Shown here piece after piece: positions 20,340 to 31,770 of a DNA stretch of 64,000 nt. The translations under genes were made by a program, and so were the position numbers. Source of the DNA: Notospermus geniculatus (taxonomy: Eukaryota; Nemertea; Pilidiophora; Heteronemertea; Lineidae); assembly GCA_002633025.1 (NCBI GenBank), contig NMRB01000038.1:377177-441176 (forward strand), written 5' to 3'. The notes under the pieces were generated by a model. That model did no database searches, was not told where the DNA came from, and saw only the letters and a list, made by a program, of their open reading frames with translations. The first letter of the stretch is position 1, and every line of letters starts with the position of its first letter.

Positions 20340-21180
20340 AACTGAAGCCAAGTCGCCGAAAAGTAGAACATGGGCAACTCGAAGCAACTCGCGGATCCGG
20401 CAGTTGTTCGGAGATGCAAGCGCGCTCAGCAGACTGGGCCGTCACGCTGTACCGTGGTCGATACGTGCACGTGACTTTGTCGCGCCAAACCGCGAAATGA
20501 CTGAATATTCGTTTTGGCAGAAAACACCTATAATCCTGCGTGGAGGGGACGGAAACTTCTCACCGTAAAACTTATACAACTTTTGTCAATAAACAAGCAA
20601 GAATTCACTGTGTCGTACTCACGTTTAAACATTTCAGAGGCAATTTTAGACCAAATTTACCTAATGGCAGGCCTGTCGTGCCTACCTGCATTATATGCCA
20701 TTTTCGGCGCCACAAACCCTTGCAGAGCTTGAAATTCAGTTCAGGTATGTAGATAAGATGATGGAGATTGCATTTGGACAGGTCATTTCAAAATGACGCT
20801 TTTTAAAACGATTGACGCTTTTTTGAAATCAGACGTGCTAAAGTCTCTTATCTTCGGGTAGTCTCGGTTAGCCGCGATTGTTGTTGTAATCTCCGCAAGT
20901 AAACCATTGTAAACGTTGACTTCAACTGCCCCGTGATATCACGCTGCAGCGCGACCACGATTCCCACATGCTCAGCGAGCAGTTGTGCGCTTGCGCCACA
21001 TGTTCGATCCACTTCTCTTCACCACGGATTTCACGGTAAAGCGTGAATCACGGTACAGCGTGACGGCCCAGTCTGCTCAGGTCGGCCAAATCGGCAACTG
21101 GATCACTCACTCCGATTGTTTTCATCGCCGGAAATCTAGTTGCCGCGAGTTGCTTTAAGACGCAATGTGGACATGTAGGC
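20340..21180. repeat. Inverted-repeat pair around ~600 bp
   Basis: 20425-20456 and 21048-21080 are reverse complements (core CAGACTGGGCCGTCACGCTG) with one or two mismatches. Weaker similarity extends outward (GCAACTCGCGG at about 20387 and CCGCGAGTTGC at about 21142). Likely termini of a decayed DNA transposon. Confidence 0.6.
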
Positions 21181-21572
21181 ACCTTTTGGCCAAAAATAAA
21201 GCAGTGTTGTAAAATACGGGCAACCGAAAAGAATGGTGAATTCAGCCTATTCACAGCTGATTCACGCATTAAAAGAAAACTCACAAGTGATGCACCTTAG
21301 TCTTTGGCAGCCATTTTCCTTGAGAGTACACATAGGCAGACAGCTTATGTTTTGTCCATTAAGCATGGAGACATGGAGACAGTTTCATTCAAGATTACTA
21401 TAATGTGGTTCGGGTAAATCCACGACGTCAGAGTGACGTCATCAATTCATAGGTTCCCCAGATGGAAGAATTAAATCTAAATTTTACATATAAACCGCTC
21501 GGGAAAGTGACTGTATTCACCATCGATACATCCTTTCTGGTCCTCCTTAACTTTCATGCGACGTTTGAGCGC

Positions 21573-22167
21573 TTAAAGCGAATGGCTCGTGGGGTTTGTT
21601 TACATTCAGTTGGGCGCCATCTCAAAATCAAGCGTCATTTTGAGAAAAAGGCGAAAGAAGGATTTTAGTTTAATGGGAAATGCATTAGACAGCCAAACTT
21701 CGGAGGCGTATTCTCCAAAATTTGCCGCTTCAAAATCAATGTGAATGGCACAAGATGTACATTTTGACTGACTGAATTGGAAAACGTCATTAAACCATTT
21801 TTACAAATTTTTCCTGGAACCTCGTCCCCAGTGTTTACGTTCGCATATTTACACAGGTTTTGCATATGGGATATGTGGATTGGAACTTCGATTCGAACAC
21901 GGATTACGTTATGAAACGGGAACTTTACTACGAACAATCTGGATTACAACTGCGCCATATGTCACCCTCTCGCGCCGCTGCGCAGTTGACTAAACAAATA
22001 TTTTTGAGATTATTAATTTCGGGCAAAGATCCAGCAGGACCATAACGCCCTTTTGCTATGCTATGCTATGCTATGACTGGAGCATAGCTTTTCCTGGAGG
22101 CTAGATTTACTCTCTATGGAAGGAACAACCAAAAATGTAAACAAACCCCGCGAGCCATTCGCTTTAA
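21573..22167. mobile_element. Inverted-repeat element with ~32-bp ends
   Basis: TTAAAGCGAATGGCTCGTGG plus GGTTTGTTTACAT at 21573-21605 is matched in reverse at 22135-22167 with one or two mismatches. Also inside is a short (GCTAT)n tract (22057-22075). No transposase. Confidence 0.6.
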
Positions 22168-22617
22168 CAATGCCTTACTTTTCGTTCTATGTTGGCCAGG
22201 AGGGCTGTTGTTTTACGTAAGGCGCAATTCAGAGTTGGACCAACCAACCGATATACTAGCATCTTTGCTCTCCGGCCGCTGCGCAGCGATCAGGTCCTTT
22301 GCGTCTAGCTGGACGTTATGAGGGCGAAGGTCCAGTATAAGCGACATAATGTTATTTTTAACAAGCACAGCAGTGAAATCAGATGTGTATTCGGGTCTTA
22401 AAAACGTTTGCATTGCATTTTGTTATTATATTGATCTCTATTCATTACAAACAAATGTTGATTATCAATTAGTTCAAATCAATTGGGTTTCATCACTGGT
22501 ATGACATCATTCAGGTAGGCATGCTTTGAGGAGATGATGTCAAAATGTCGGCTTTCAAAACAGCAGAAATATCATGCGTCGTTGGGTTGTCATGAGGTAA
22601 AATGAAGGAAACATTAG

Positions 22618-22754
22618 GGGCCGTATTCAAAAAGGGTGGTCATCGCGCGATTAAGACTTAGACGTGTGTAACTTCACCAAACGTACAGACTTCCACCATG
22701 CATTTGAGGAAGTTACACGCGTCTAAGTCTTAAACACCCTTTTTGAATACGGCC
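22618..22754. mobile_element. Fold-back MITE, GGGCCGTATTCAAAAAGGG family, copy 1
   Basis: GGGCCGTATTCAAAAAGGG at the left is matched by CCCTTTTTGAATACGGCC at the right, with AGACTTAGACG...GTGTAACTTC and GAAGTTACACGCGTCTAAGTCT inside. The whole 137 bp folds into one hairpin. Confidence 0.8.
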
Positions 22755-23257
22755 GTAGGTCGTTTTTTATGTAACCCTTTAGGACTGGGCCATTCCAAGG
22801 CTTGAAATTACTTTTTATGTCTTATAGCATTTATGCATTTGGGGGGGGGGGGTCTTCTTGTGTACCATCGATTAATTTTGTGTAGTAACTTTTTGTGCAC
22901 TCTTTGAAAAATGACGAAAGAAAAATCAAATGATTGGGCAGGAAAGTCCTGATCGGTCAACATATGGAATTTGGGCATTTGGAACATGCCATGGCCATGC
23001 AGGAGTGAGCGAATAATGCAGTGGGAAACACCAGCAAAGCGCTTATGAGTTTGACTATGTCATGACATTCCATGTCCCCAATGTCACTCCTGCCCAGGGT
23101 CTATTTGCTATGATAGCGCAGCGGTTTCCATCACTAAACGGGGATGTTCACGACACATGTAGTTAATGATATGAGATACGTTTAGTTCAATCTATACACT
23201 GGAGATGGCGCGACGATTAGTCGTCATCGTTAGGACTTGCAGCGGACACAATACTAA

Positions 23258-23391
23258 GGGCCGCATTCAAAACGGCGGTTAAGATTTAGACGCCCGTAAC
23301 TCGTTAAATGCATGGTGGAAGTGTGTGCATTTAGTGAAGTTACACGCGTCTAAGTATTATCGCGCGATGATCACCCTTTTTGAATACGGCC
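23258..23391. mobile_element. Fold-back MITE, same family, copy 2
   Basis: Shares ends and the internal ATGCATGGTGGAAGT.TGT and GAAGTTACACGCGTCTAAGT words with 22618-22754, in the opposite orientation. The left arm has lost the GTGGTCATCGCGCGA part. Confidence 0.75.
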
Positions 23392-23435
23392 TTAGTGTTT
23401 AGTTTGATCTGCAGAGTGGAGATGGTGCGACATTA

Positions 23436-23661
23436 GGCCCCTATTACACAGAGCTATACGCTATTCGTATTCGGTATTCGGTATACGGTATAAAATTGGA
23501 CATGCACGATTCGAACAAAAAGCGAATGGCGTGCCCTCAGATTAGTTCCGTCTGATGTAAACCACTCATGGAAATAACCTTGCTCGATTGACACTATACG
23601 CATGCCCTACGAAACGTGCCTAGAATGCCGAATAGCGTATAGCTCTATGTAATAAGGGGCC
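23436..23661. mobile_element. MITE with TTA target duplication
   Basis: Arms GGCCCCTATTACACAGAGCT and the reverse complement at the right, about 33 bp. TTA flanks at 23433-23435 and 23662-23664 fit PIF/Harbinger-type insertion. The interior has TATTCGGTATTCGG repeats. Confidence 0.75.
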
Positions 23662-24380
23662 TTAGATCCAAAGAATAGGAGCCTTAGGCCACGTAATCCA
23701 CATCGTCGGACTGCATATCGCAGTTTTGCGATACCACTTGTTTCAAGGCTTGCATTCCACTGGAAAATGTGGTAACGGTGTAAAACAATCTGGGAGACCC
23801 CGGTAGATAATACAGTTGCTTTTTACACAGCATGGACAATAACGTAAAGTAGGAATTGGATGGGCCAGTCCTTCGGATGAAGCACACTTGACCCTACAGC
23901 GTATGAAGATTACTCCTTTCTGGGAACAACACAGTAAAAGGACATGTCTGATAGTTCCACTGCGTTGCTCAGCCAGGAATGGAGTCTCTTTAGTCAAAAG
24001 GGCTGTTGAGACGAAATGATAATTAACAACGTGTTTTGAGGTGTTTGAGGAAATAGCTAGTGTTTGTTTGTACTTAAAGCTGAACTTAATAGATATGATA
24101 TGATATGATATTTATTAACAGAAAAACCTTATGCTACGTTTACACTATGTTCCCGGCGGCCACGGCAATCACGTTTCAGACCACCGTGGACAAAACGGCA
24201 TGGACGTGAGAAAACGCAGGGGGACGGGATGGGCAAACGTGACAGATCGTGATTGCCGTGGATGCCGGGCCAGATTTTTAAACTGTCAAAAAATTTGCCA
24301 CGGCGGTCACGGTGCGGATGAGAAACCTAGTAGGCCGTAGTTAAACGGGGTGAACGCAACAAAACGTTACAGTGCGTATA

Positions 24381-24916
24381 GGTAACCTTCACGAGGCGCC
24401 TTATAGACGGACGTATACCCGACGTATAACCTAAACTCGCCAGTGGCTAAGTTTCTGAATAGTATTACATGTAGTGCATTATCCACGGGGCGCCATGTCT
24501 CCGCTTGGAGAGTTTGTGACCGAGCGGAGATTACTTATGCTAAGTCGCCAGAACTCATTTAAATTCCGGTGTGGTGATTGGCCATGCTAGAATGTACGAT
24601 TGCCATTTACGGAGATGGAGTGTGTGGTTCAGCGATTCATTCATTATAGTCAGGCGGAGGTGGTCGAAATCTGTAGTGTGCATTATCCCGGGACGCTTAG
24701 TGACCAATACAGACGGCCAATCACGACACCGGAATTTAATGAGGTCTGACGACGTATGGCATAAGTCATCTTTAGGTCGCCAACTCGCCAAGGCGGAGAC
24801 ACTCCGCCCCCTGGATAATGCACTTCATGCAATGTTTTTGCGAAACTTAGTAATTGGCGAGTTTAGGTTATACGTCGGGTATACGTCCGTCTATACGTCA
24901 CCTCGTGAAGGATACC
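24381..24916. mobile_element. Nested MITE with TA duplication inside the Harbinger left end
   Basis: The arms are about 75 bp, starting GGTAACCTTCACGAGG on the left, with GGTATCCTTCACGAGG as the right reverse complement, and share GACGGACGTATACCCGACG. TA dinucleotides flank both ends, as for Tc1/mariner-type MITEs. It separates the Harbinger terminal repeat from its promoter region. Confidence 0.8.
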
Positions 24917-25230
24917 TAATAGGCCGTAACAAAACTTGGAGGCGGTCCGTAGTGGGACGGGAAGCATGTGTATTCCCCGGCATCTCACGGTCCTTTCAGG
25001 TTTTGTCACGTTCTGTCCCGTTTTGAGCGCGTTTTATCACGGTTGCTGGGCGTTTTGTCCCGTTGTGCCACGTTTTGTCACGGTTCCCACGGCAAGCTTG
25101 GGTGAATGGTAGCCGTTTCGTCGCGTTCAATCACGACGCGTCCCGGCGTGTGACGGTTTACCGGCCCGGCGTGATACGGCGTGTTGCGTTCTACTACGGT
25201 CTGACACGGCGCGCGCGGTCTGGGAGGGCG

Positions 25231-25240
25231 TATAAAAAAG
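25231..25240 (+). promoter_or_regulatory. TATA box of the Harbinger MADF/Myb-like gene
   Basis: TATAAAAAAG lies 83 bp upstream of the ATG at 25314, in a GC-rich context. A matching box for the transposase lies on the other strand at 29994-30003. Confidence 0.65.
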
Positions 25241-25313
25241 GCGATCCCGGCAGGGGAGCTTCATTCGAGTATGAGCAATCGACGGCACTGCATCCACATT
25301 GCTAGCTACCGGT

Positions 25314-26883
25314 ATGCCACCGAAGAAGCAAAGACGCAATGCCCCACGTCCTGCACCACCACCATCAGCAGAGGAGTAGAAGCAGCCTGATGATCCTCGC
25401 CGTTCACCGCCGCCAGATAAAGAGGAGCGTGCTGCTGCTACTGCTGACCCGATCCCCGAACTGGAGCCTGAATCTGAGGCTGAGGAGGCTGAAGAAGACG
25501 CACCTGCTAGGAAGAGGGTAGCCCCCGGGGTCGTCACCAACTTTTCTGAGGATGAGATGGAGCTCATCATTGACTTCCTCCAGCAGAATCCCATGCTGTA
25601 TTCCAAGAGGGTGGCTGGCTACAAAGATGCGGCGGCGAAAGACAGACTGTGGACGGAGCAGGCGAAGCAAATGAACCGCACGCCCAACAAACTCAAGACA
25701 TGGTACGATAGCATGCGCACCAAGCTCGGCAAACTAAAGAAAGCTGTCACCAAGTCCGGGCAAGCTGCAGACCAGTTCACCACAACCGAACGGTATGTCT
25801 CAATTAACGATTGTTCAAGGATTTCGTTCAAGGATTTTTCTTTTATACATGTATTAATATTTGTAGTGAGAGCCCTAGGTAGCTTAATAGTATGTATATT
25901 AATGTACATAAGTAATGTACCAAAATACAGATGTGTGCAAGCATGCTCTTCTATTTCATCAGGTGGATTTGGCAGCGCTTCCAGTTCCTGTCGGAGCACA
26001 TCACTCAGATGCCCAGAAGAACAGTGGCGAGCTTCACTGCCCGACTCCAACCTGTTGCTGCTGCAGCAGAAGCTCCCCCTGCTTCAACTGCTCCTGAGGC
26101 TCCAGAAGACGCTCCACCTACTCTATATGCTTTTGAGGCTCCAGAAGACACTCCACCTGCTTCACGTGCTGGCACTCCATCTTCAACACACTCGTCGTCT
26201 ACAGCCGGCGCAAACCCAGATGTCCTAATGGGCCTCTTGCAGACCTTCCTGACCGAGCGGCAGAGTCAGACGCACCCAGCCACCGCCTTCGGTTGCTACG
26301 TCGACAGAAGTCTGCGAAGCATCCCACCAGCCAGCCGACCTACAGCAGAAATCAGAATAATGGAGGTGTTGCACGAGTGCCAGAACGAAGCAGAACGACA
26401 GCAGTTGCAGCCGGTACAACCACAGCAGCCTGCCCCAGCTGATCGACAGCGACCCCGGTCTTGGCAGGGAGAACCTCTAGCCCAGCGTCCAGCCCGCCGT
26501 CCAAGGGAGCATCTGGTCCAGCACTGGCAGCCACCCCCATCCCAGTGGCCTGCTGAGGTGACCAAGCACCCGATGTCTGGCACTCGATGGATCGACCGTG
26601 GGTGCAGGAAGAGTTCCCTGAGATGAACATCATGTGTCCACCCACTACCACTGGAAACCAGCGACAGCCACAACCATCGTCGTCAACTCAGCCGCCATCC
26701 ACGTCAGCTGCCAACGTGCAAGACATCTCATACAGCCAGATGCTTGCCTCCGACTCCTTCTTGCTGGGCCAGATCCCTGGCAACTTTACAATCCCCAGCC
26801 AAGAGGGAAGGACCAGCAGCACTAGCACTTCAGCCAAGGAGAAGCCACAGGACAACGACGAGACCAGTGACGCTTCTCCCTAA
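25314..26883 (+). pseudogene. Harbinger accessory gene: MADF/Myb-SANT-like DNA-binding protein (broken)
   Basis: The coding frame starts at ATG 25314 (basic 'MPPKKQRR') and is interrupted by TAG at 25377-25379. It then runs through an acidic linker into a MADF-like domain at about 25540-25790 ('EMELIIDFLQQNPMLY', 'LWTEQAKQMN', 'LKTWYDSMRTKLGKL'). Exon 1 ends at 25792. A 170-bp intron (GTATGT...TTTCATCAG, 25793-25962) joins in frame to 'WIWQRFQFLSEHI', a motif typical of this protein after the MADF part. Exon 2 is Pro/Gln/Ala-rich. Its frame ends at 26626, while the natural C-terminus ('SYSQMLASDSFLLGQIPGNF') continues in another frame to 26883, indicating a frameshift near 26580. In PIF/Harbinger elements this protein helps the transposase enter the nucleus and bind the ends. 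Confidence 0.82.
25793..25962 (+). other. Intron of the Harbinger accessory gene
   Basis: GT at 25793-25794 and AG at 25961-25962. Removing it keeps the frame and restores the conserved 'TERW' junction. A T-rich tract precedes the acceptor. Confidence 0.75.
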
Positions 26884-26899
26884 GTTTTTTTCATCTCTT

Positions 26900-28005
26900 A
26901 GAAAATAACTGAAAACTTGTGTGTTTGTTATGGTTTCCGATCTTGGAGATCGGACCAGAACTAGTAGAATGTGGATGATTTACATTTATGTGGGAAAATA
27001 AGTTTGAGAAAATTAAGGGCAGATTTAAGAAAACGGACATTGTGTTTCAGTGAGAGTTATGAGGATATCATAATTTAGATAAGAAAATCGAATGTTCATT
27101 TATTGATAGCAAAGTACAGCATTCAGTAACCAGTACTGTTACATGATTTACATAACCGAAAATAGACACAAGATTCCTCGGCCTCTTGTTTACCTTGGTT
27201 TCTATCATCGTTTTGACAATAATAAAGTTGTATCTTAACAAAAGGTTTCTCTGACTCTGGTCTTTGAACTCATTACGCATGATTGAAGTGGATGAAGAAT
27301 TTGTGACGTGCGTGATACCGTGTGGTAGAATGTCATCCCCCCGATATAAGGTGCCCCACAACAATAGATTCTGACGGATTAACATGATTAAGGGTCAGCC
27401 GGGCACTGACAAACAGAACTTCTGTTAACTTCTGGTAACAGATGTCCCCTGAACAAAAGAAGCGGGCATCTGGTATCGGGGGCATTACATTCTATGACAC
27501 CGTTACATCACAATGGGGAACCGGAGTGCCCAAAGGAGGCGCTGGGGAACAACTCAGTTTTTACATAAAAACGCATGCGCCACGACGTTGAAAACCTCTT
27601 TGACGTCGCACGTCGTTCCGTCGTGCGTCTTTCAGAATGAGTGACGTTGCTCTTGGATCTGTTCTTTACGCTGAAAATAGTGAATTTTATTGATAAAATT
27701 CGACATGTTCCCGCTTGAATTTTCGCTTGAAAATATTCAGATACATTGAGTCAGTCCTATACTTGATGCTGAACGTGTAAAATTCATAATTCAATGGACT
27801 ACTTCAGGTATATTACGGCTGGAAGTAGGGTGTAGTTTCCAGAATTAAATGGCAAATAACGTTAGCCTCACTTTCGACGTCATATTTTAGACTGAGTTGT
27901 TCATCAGCGCCACGTCATGGATTAGTTCCTCCGATTCCTCATTGCATATGCACAACCATTTAAACTTTGGGAGGAAGTGGTCCCGTTTCGGGTGTGAGGT
28001 GTCTT
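26900..28005. other. Interval between the two Harbinger genes
   Basis: No supported ORF. Includes the half copy of the TATGGTTTCCGATCTT palindrome at 26930-26952 and AT-rich sequence. Confidence 0.45.
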
Positions 28006-28283
28006 TTACTGGGGAGTGATCATTCTGTCCTGCCACTCTACAGCACCAGCAGGGGAGCTGAAGTACCTTTTAAGGCACTCCCGTTGTTGCTTCGCGTCCA
28101 GAGTGTCTCTGTTCCTTCCTTCTGGTGGGGCGTTCACGTCCTGCCATTGGACCTGATCTCTCCAGTTGCCAGGGACCAGGTTGTGTCCCTCATCCTCAGG
28201 GTCCACCTCGTTCACTGGGATGACTGGAGCCCTTCTCCTCAGGAGGTTGTGAAGCATGACAGCAGCCTCAATTATGTCGCGCA

Positions 28284-28462
28284 CTGTAATGAAATTGATA
28301 ATTTATCATACATGCAGAAAATATCTGTTTAATCAGTACATTACAATCATCATTAAACTATTTCTTTACATATCTCATAAAAAATTGACTACAAATAATA
28401 TTATTACAAGTACATATATTTATGAAAACACTGGAGAGGTGACGTAACATAATGAGACTAAC
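28284..28462 (-). other. Intron of the Harbinger transposase
   Basis: On the minus strand the donor is CACAG|GTTAG and the acceptor ATTACAG|TGCGCG. Joining keeps the frame across 'PDTVRDII'. Confidence 0.7.
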
Positions 28463-28684
28463 CTGTGTCTGGTCCCTGTTCCAAAGTTCCAAGGAAGCAT
28501 CTGAACCGCTGTGCCAGGATCGCGTACGCATTCTCCACCACACGTCTTCCACGGGTGATCCGGTAATTGAAGATAAGGTTTTCTCTTGGCATCGCTCTTC
28601 TCCCATACGGCTTCATCAGGTAGCTTCTTAACGCAAATGCATCATCTCCCAGGATGAAGTAATAGTCCCTCACCTTATGTAATT

Positions 28685-29063
28685 TATATGCAAAATGATA
28701 CACATTCTTTGAAATTTTCATGAGATAATGTTGACCACCCAAGGTGTCAGGAAAGGCATGTTCCCAAATTTTCACGTCACCGGAAGTGCCGCCATATTGG
28801 ATTTCAAAATGGCTGCCAAAATCGCCATATTTTGGGCCATATCTCCGAAAGTATTGATGATAGTGACTTAATTCCAACGTCTANCTATCATCAATACTTT
28901 CGGAGATATGGCCCAAAATATGGCGATTTTGGCAGCCATTTTGAAATCCAATATGGCGGCACTTCCGGTGACGTGAAAATTTGGGAACATGCCTTTCCTG
29001 ACACCTTGGGTGGTCAACATTATCTCATGAAAATTTCAAAGAATGTGTATCATTTTGCATATA
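28685..29063. repeat. Near-perfect 179-bp palindrome with an N in the loop
   Basis: Arms 28685-28863 and 28885-29063 appear identical in reverse complement; the 21-base loop contains an undetermined base at 28884. It contains CGCCATATTGGATTTCAAAATG and similar words common in invertebrate repeats. It interrupts the transposase frame. Perfect identity may mean a very recent fold-back element or an assembly artefact. Confidence 0.85.
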
Positions 29064-29993
29064 AAACTCATTTTGTAGACATTAGGTGACTGACTATAAG
29101 GGATGTCGTGGTTCTGGTCATCGTTGGGCAGAGGACATGGCGGTGGCAACCCTATCTGCCCTTCTTCGAGGAGTTCACTGAGCTCAGTCATTAAAGATTT
29201 GGGCGTCAGATATGTGTCCCACTCCACCAACTTTAATCCACACGAAACGATACTGAGCATCCACCAAAAAAAGCCCTTGTAGTTGTGGTACAAGGAACCT
29301 GTGTTGGGTGGCTTGCTAAGGGCAATATGCTTCCCGTCCAAAGCTTCCACCGCATGAGGCACATTCCACTTGTCTTCAAAGTCCTGGGCAAGGGCTCTCC
29401 ACTCATCGGGCGAAACAGGAACGGCGAACACTTCAATTCTTGTAGGCTTCCACGATGGCTTTGCATACTTCTGGCACCATACGGCCGATGGATGATTTAC
29501 TGCACCGGAATGCATAGGAGAGTGGCGAGTAATTGTCCCCAGTGGCCAGATGTCTCAGAGTCAGTGACAGCTTCAGTCCAGGTGGCAGGGCAGAGCGGAA
29601 CTTTGTGTCTTGTCTCTCGATGGCTGGTCTTACTCTTTCCAGGATCTCGTCGAAGAGCTCTGGAGGCATCCTCAGATAGTTCTGGAAGGCGTTAACATCT
29701 TCGGTGCGGAGCTCTCTGGTGAGAATTGTTGCGTAATGGCCCAGCTGCTGCCTTCTTTCTTCCGATAACCATTCGCGCACCCACACAGACCGTGGCCTTC
29801 TCATCCGCCGCCGCCTTTCCTGCTGCACTCTGACCTCCCTTCTCCGCAACTGCTGCCGGCCGCCTTCTTGCTGACTCAAAGACTGAATGTATGCACCCAA
29901 CAAACATGCAAACACAAAATCTTCATCTTAGACATCCATGATGTTGTCTCGTCGAAGTCTCAGGATGCAATGATTGCCATTGCCGGGGAGGTC

Positions 29994-30003
29994 CCTTTTT
30001 ATA
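29994..30003 (-). promoter_or_regulatory. TATA box of the Harbinger transposase gene
   Basis: Minus-strand TATAAAAAGG about 80 bp upstream of the first transposase codons, mirroring the box of the accessory gene at the other end. Confidence 0.55.
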
Positions 30004-30533
30004 CCGTGGGCAAAAATGTGCTAAAAGTAGACCCTACCGCCCGGCGTCCAGGTTTCATCCGTAGAAAGCCTTGGCAGAACGTGGAAAACGTGTCAGACCT
30101 TGATCAGAAAGTGAGAAACGTGAGGGCCCTCATCAGAACTTGATGCGCCGGGAGGGAACGTACTGGCATTCTTGGTAGACCGCGGGCCGAACCGTTGTGC
30201 GCCTTTGAGCCTCCGGGACTCACCTGCCCCCTTCTCCCCACGGCCCGTCACGGATACCGTGATAGACCGTGAGGAAACTCAGCAAGACCTAACAGAACTT
30301 GAATGTAGAGAAAAAAATTGTTAAAAACCCACGGTGCACTACGTTTTGGGCAAACAGGGCTGCCGTGGCTGCCGGGAACATAGTGTAAACCTAGCATTAG
30401 GCCAGTTGGCCTGTGGTACATAGCACAATAAAAATGTGTCACATGGAGCGGACAGTGGGTCTACGATGACGTCACTTATACTATAATTACACATACTGAT
30501 GCTAATTTAACAAATGTTTCCTCTGCTTAAAGA

Positions 30534-31095
30534 CTAACCATATATATTTAGCCAGGTTTTGCAATTCCCTTCTATTTGTTGATTGTATAGCAATTGGATG
30601 AGTTTATATACAGAGGGATGTTTCCAAAAATCTGGCCGAATATACTTTTTACGAATGTGATCATATGCTGGACAGACCAAACAAATGTGAAATTCATCTT
30701 CAATATCGTTACATGTGCATAACTGGCACTTCCTGTCCGGTACGGGAATGGAAGTAGGTTTATGCCATCTTCCCGTTTCTATACACAAGTTATGCGACGA
30801 ACATCTCAATATAGCCATCGCACTCCTTAAATTTCTACTTCCAACTTTGCATAAATATGGTGACACTTCATAATCATTTCTTTTTACCTCCACAAATAAA
30901 GTTAGCCTACTCATATGTCGACACTCAGTTTCCCAGGTCTGTGAATAGCAATCTCGAACTCTCTGTTTAAATAAACTCAAAAAGCACGCTCATTTACCAC
31001 GCTTTGAGCCTCCCAGACATCTGCAAAACCATACCCCTGTAACATCCTTATGACACGATTTGCCCAATTTCTTCCCCGTCCCTCTATCTGTCTCT
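30534..31095 (-). pseudogene. 3' end of a non-LTR retrotransposon ORF (truncated)
   Basis: Minus strand. The 30534-30980 frame has 'SHNLCIETGRWHKP' and a Cys/His cluster 'CQLCTCNDIEDEFHICLVC' followed by 'PAYDHIRKKYI', the pattern found at the C-terminus of many invertebrate LINE-like reverse transcriptases. Upstream, a second frame ('WANRVIRMLQGYGFADVW', to about 31095) continues the same protein after a one-base shift at about 30983. The reverse transcriptase domain itself is absent, so the copy is 5'-truncated. It lies just outside the right end of the Harbinger element. The assignment to a LINE rests on the Cys/His pattern. Confidence 0.6.
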
Positions 31096-31144
31096 GATAT
31101 CATATCTTGGGATATCGCCACCTATCCATTCTAATTATTTTGAG

Positions 31145-31355
31145 CCAGTACGTAATAATGGAAATTTGTGCCTCCTCTGAAAACGATACACCTTCTCGGA
31201 CGGTCACAGTTGGTTTCACTTGCCACCACGCCGTTGAACAGTAAAGATCTCGGCACAGCTGTCAAATGAGGAAAAAAAAACGAAAAATAATCTGTGATGG
31301 TACCGAGATTCGAACCCACAACCCTCTAATCGATTCGCCAACCTCTTTCTGTACG
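31145..31355 (-). mobile_element. tRNA-derived SINE copy (minus)
   Basis: On the minus strand: AGAAAGAGGTTGGCGAATC (A-box region), GGGTTCGAATCTCGGTACCA (B-box), a T-rich stretch, then GTGGCAAGTGAAACCAACTG and CGTCCGAGAAGG. About 85% alike to the plus-strand copy at 31485-31665. Confidence 0.72.
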
Positions 31356-31484
31356 CGCCACGAAGACTGCTTGCTTGCATGGTGGCAATTCTGATCGCTT
31401 TATTTCCTCATCATGGAGATCTTCAAAACCACAGCACCTTTATTGTGGATTGGCGTCGTTGTATGCAAGTAGTCACACCGGCGC

Positions 31485-31665
31485 AAATAGAAAGAGGTTG
31501 GCGAATCAATCATGGGGTTGTGGTTTCGAACCTCGGTACCATAACAGATTTCATTTTTTTCTCATTTGGCAGCTGTGCTCAGATCTTCCCTCACCAGTGG
31601 TGGCAAGTGAAACCAACCGCGACCGTCCAAGAGGGTCTATCATTCTCAGAGGTAGTTTGGAAGTT
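31485..31665 (+). mobile_element. tRNA-derived SINE copy (plus)
   Basis: AGAAAGAGGTTGGCGAATCA, then GGTTTCGAACCTCGGTACCA, T-rich stretch, GTGGCAAGTGAAACCAACCG and CGTCCAAGAGGG. It faces the copy at 31145-31355, about 130 bp away. Confidence 0.72.
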
Positions 31666-31770
31666 CCTTGTGGCTGTTCGTAATTTCTGCCTCTGCCGCT
31701 AGGGGTTTATATATATTAAGTTCAGCTTTAACTAAAGCCTCAGCTATGCATAGACTTCAGTGCTGCCTAA

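Larger units (their letters stand above)
28006..29915 (-). pseudogene. PIF/Harbinger DDE transposase (broken)
   Basis: Read on the minus strand. The N-terminal part (29915-29439) has 'RMPPELFDEILERVRPAI' and a helix-turn-helix-like 'LTLRHLATGDNYSPLSYAFR'. A one-base insertion near 29439 shifts the frame, followed by 'VPHAVEALDGKHIAL' (first catalytic D). A short deletion and more shifts occur near 29270 and 29185. A palindromic insertion (28685-29063) then splits the gene before '[18 protein letters not shown]' (second D) and '[17 protein letters not shown]' (catalytic E). A 179-bp GT-AG intron (28284-28462) precedes the last exon ('RDIIEAAVMLHNLLRR') with its stop at 28006. No in-frame ATG is visible at the 5' end. 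At least three frameshifts plus the insertion make the gene inactive. Confidence 0.88.
24129..30399. mobile_element. PIF/Harbinger DNA transposon with TTA target duplications
   Basis: The element itself is 24132-30396. Its ends TGCTACGTTTACACTATGTT and the reverse complement continue for about 40 bp (CCCGGCGGCCACGGCA) with a few mismatches. TTA at 24129-24131 and 30397-30399 is the three-base duplication typical of this superfamily. Sub-terminal regions are rich in GTCACGG/CGTTTTGTCCCG words, likely transposase-binding sites. Two genes face each other inside: a MADF/Myb-like gene on plus (from 25314) and a DDE transposase on minus (to 28006). Both have a TATAAAAA box upstream, and both are broken. 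A TA-flanked MITE (24381-24916) and a palindrome (28685-29063) have inserted into it. Confidence 0.9.

Noticed and set aside
25127-25606. 159-codon minus-strand ORF
   Set aside because: Antisense shadow of the Harbinger accessory gene; low-complexity Ser/Arg content follows from the GC-rich coding strand.
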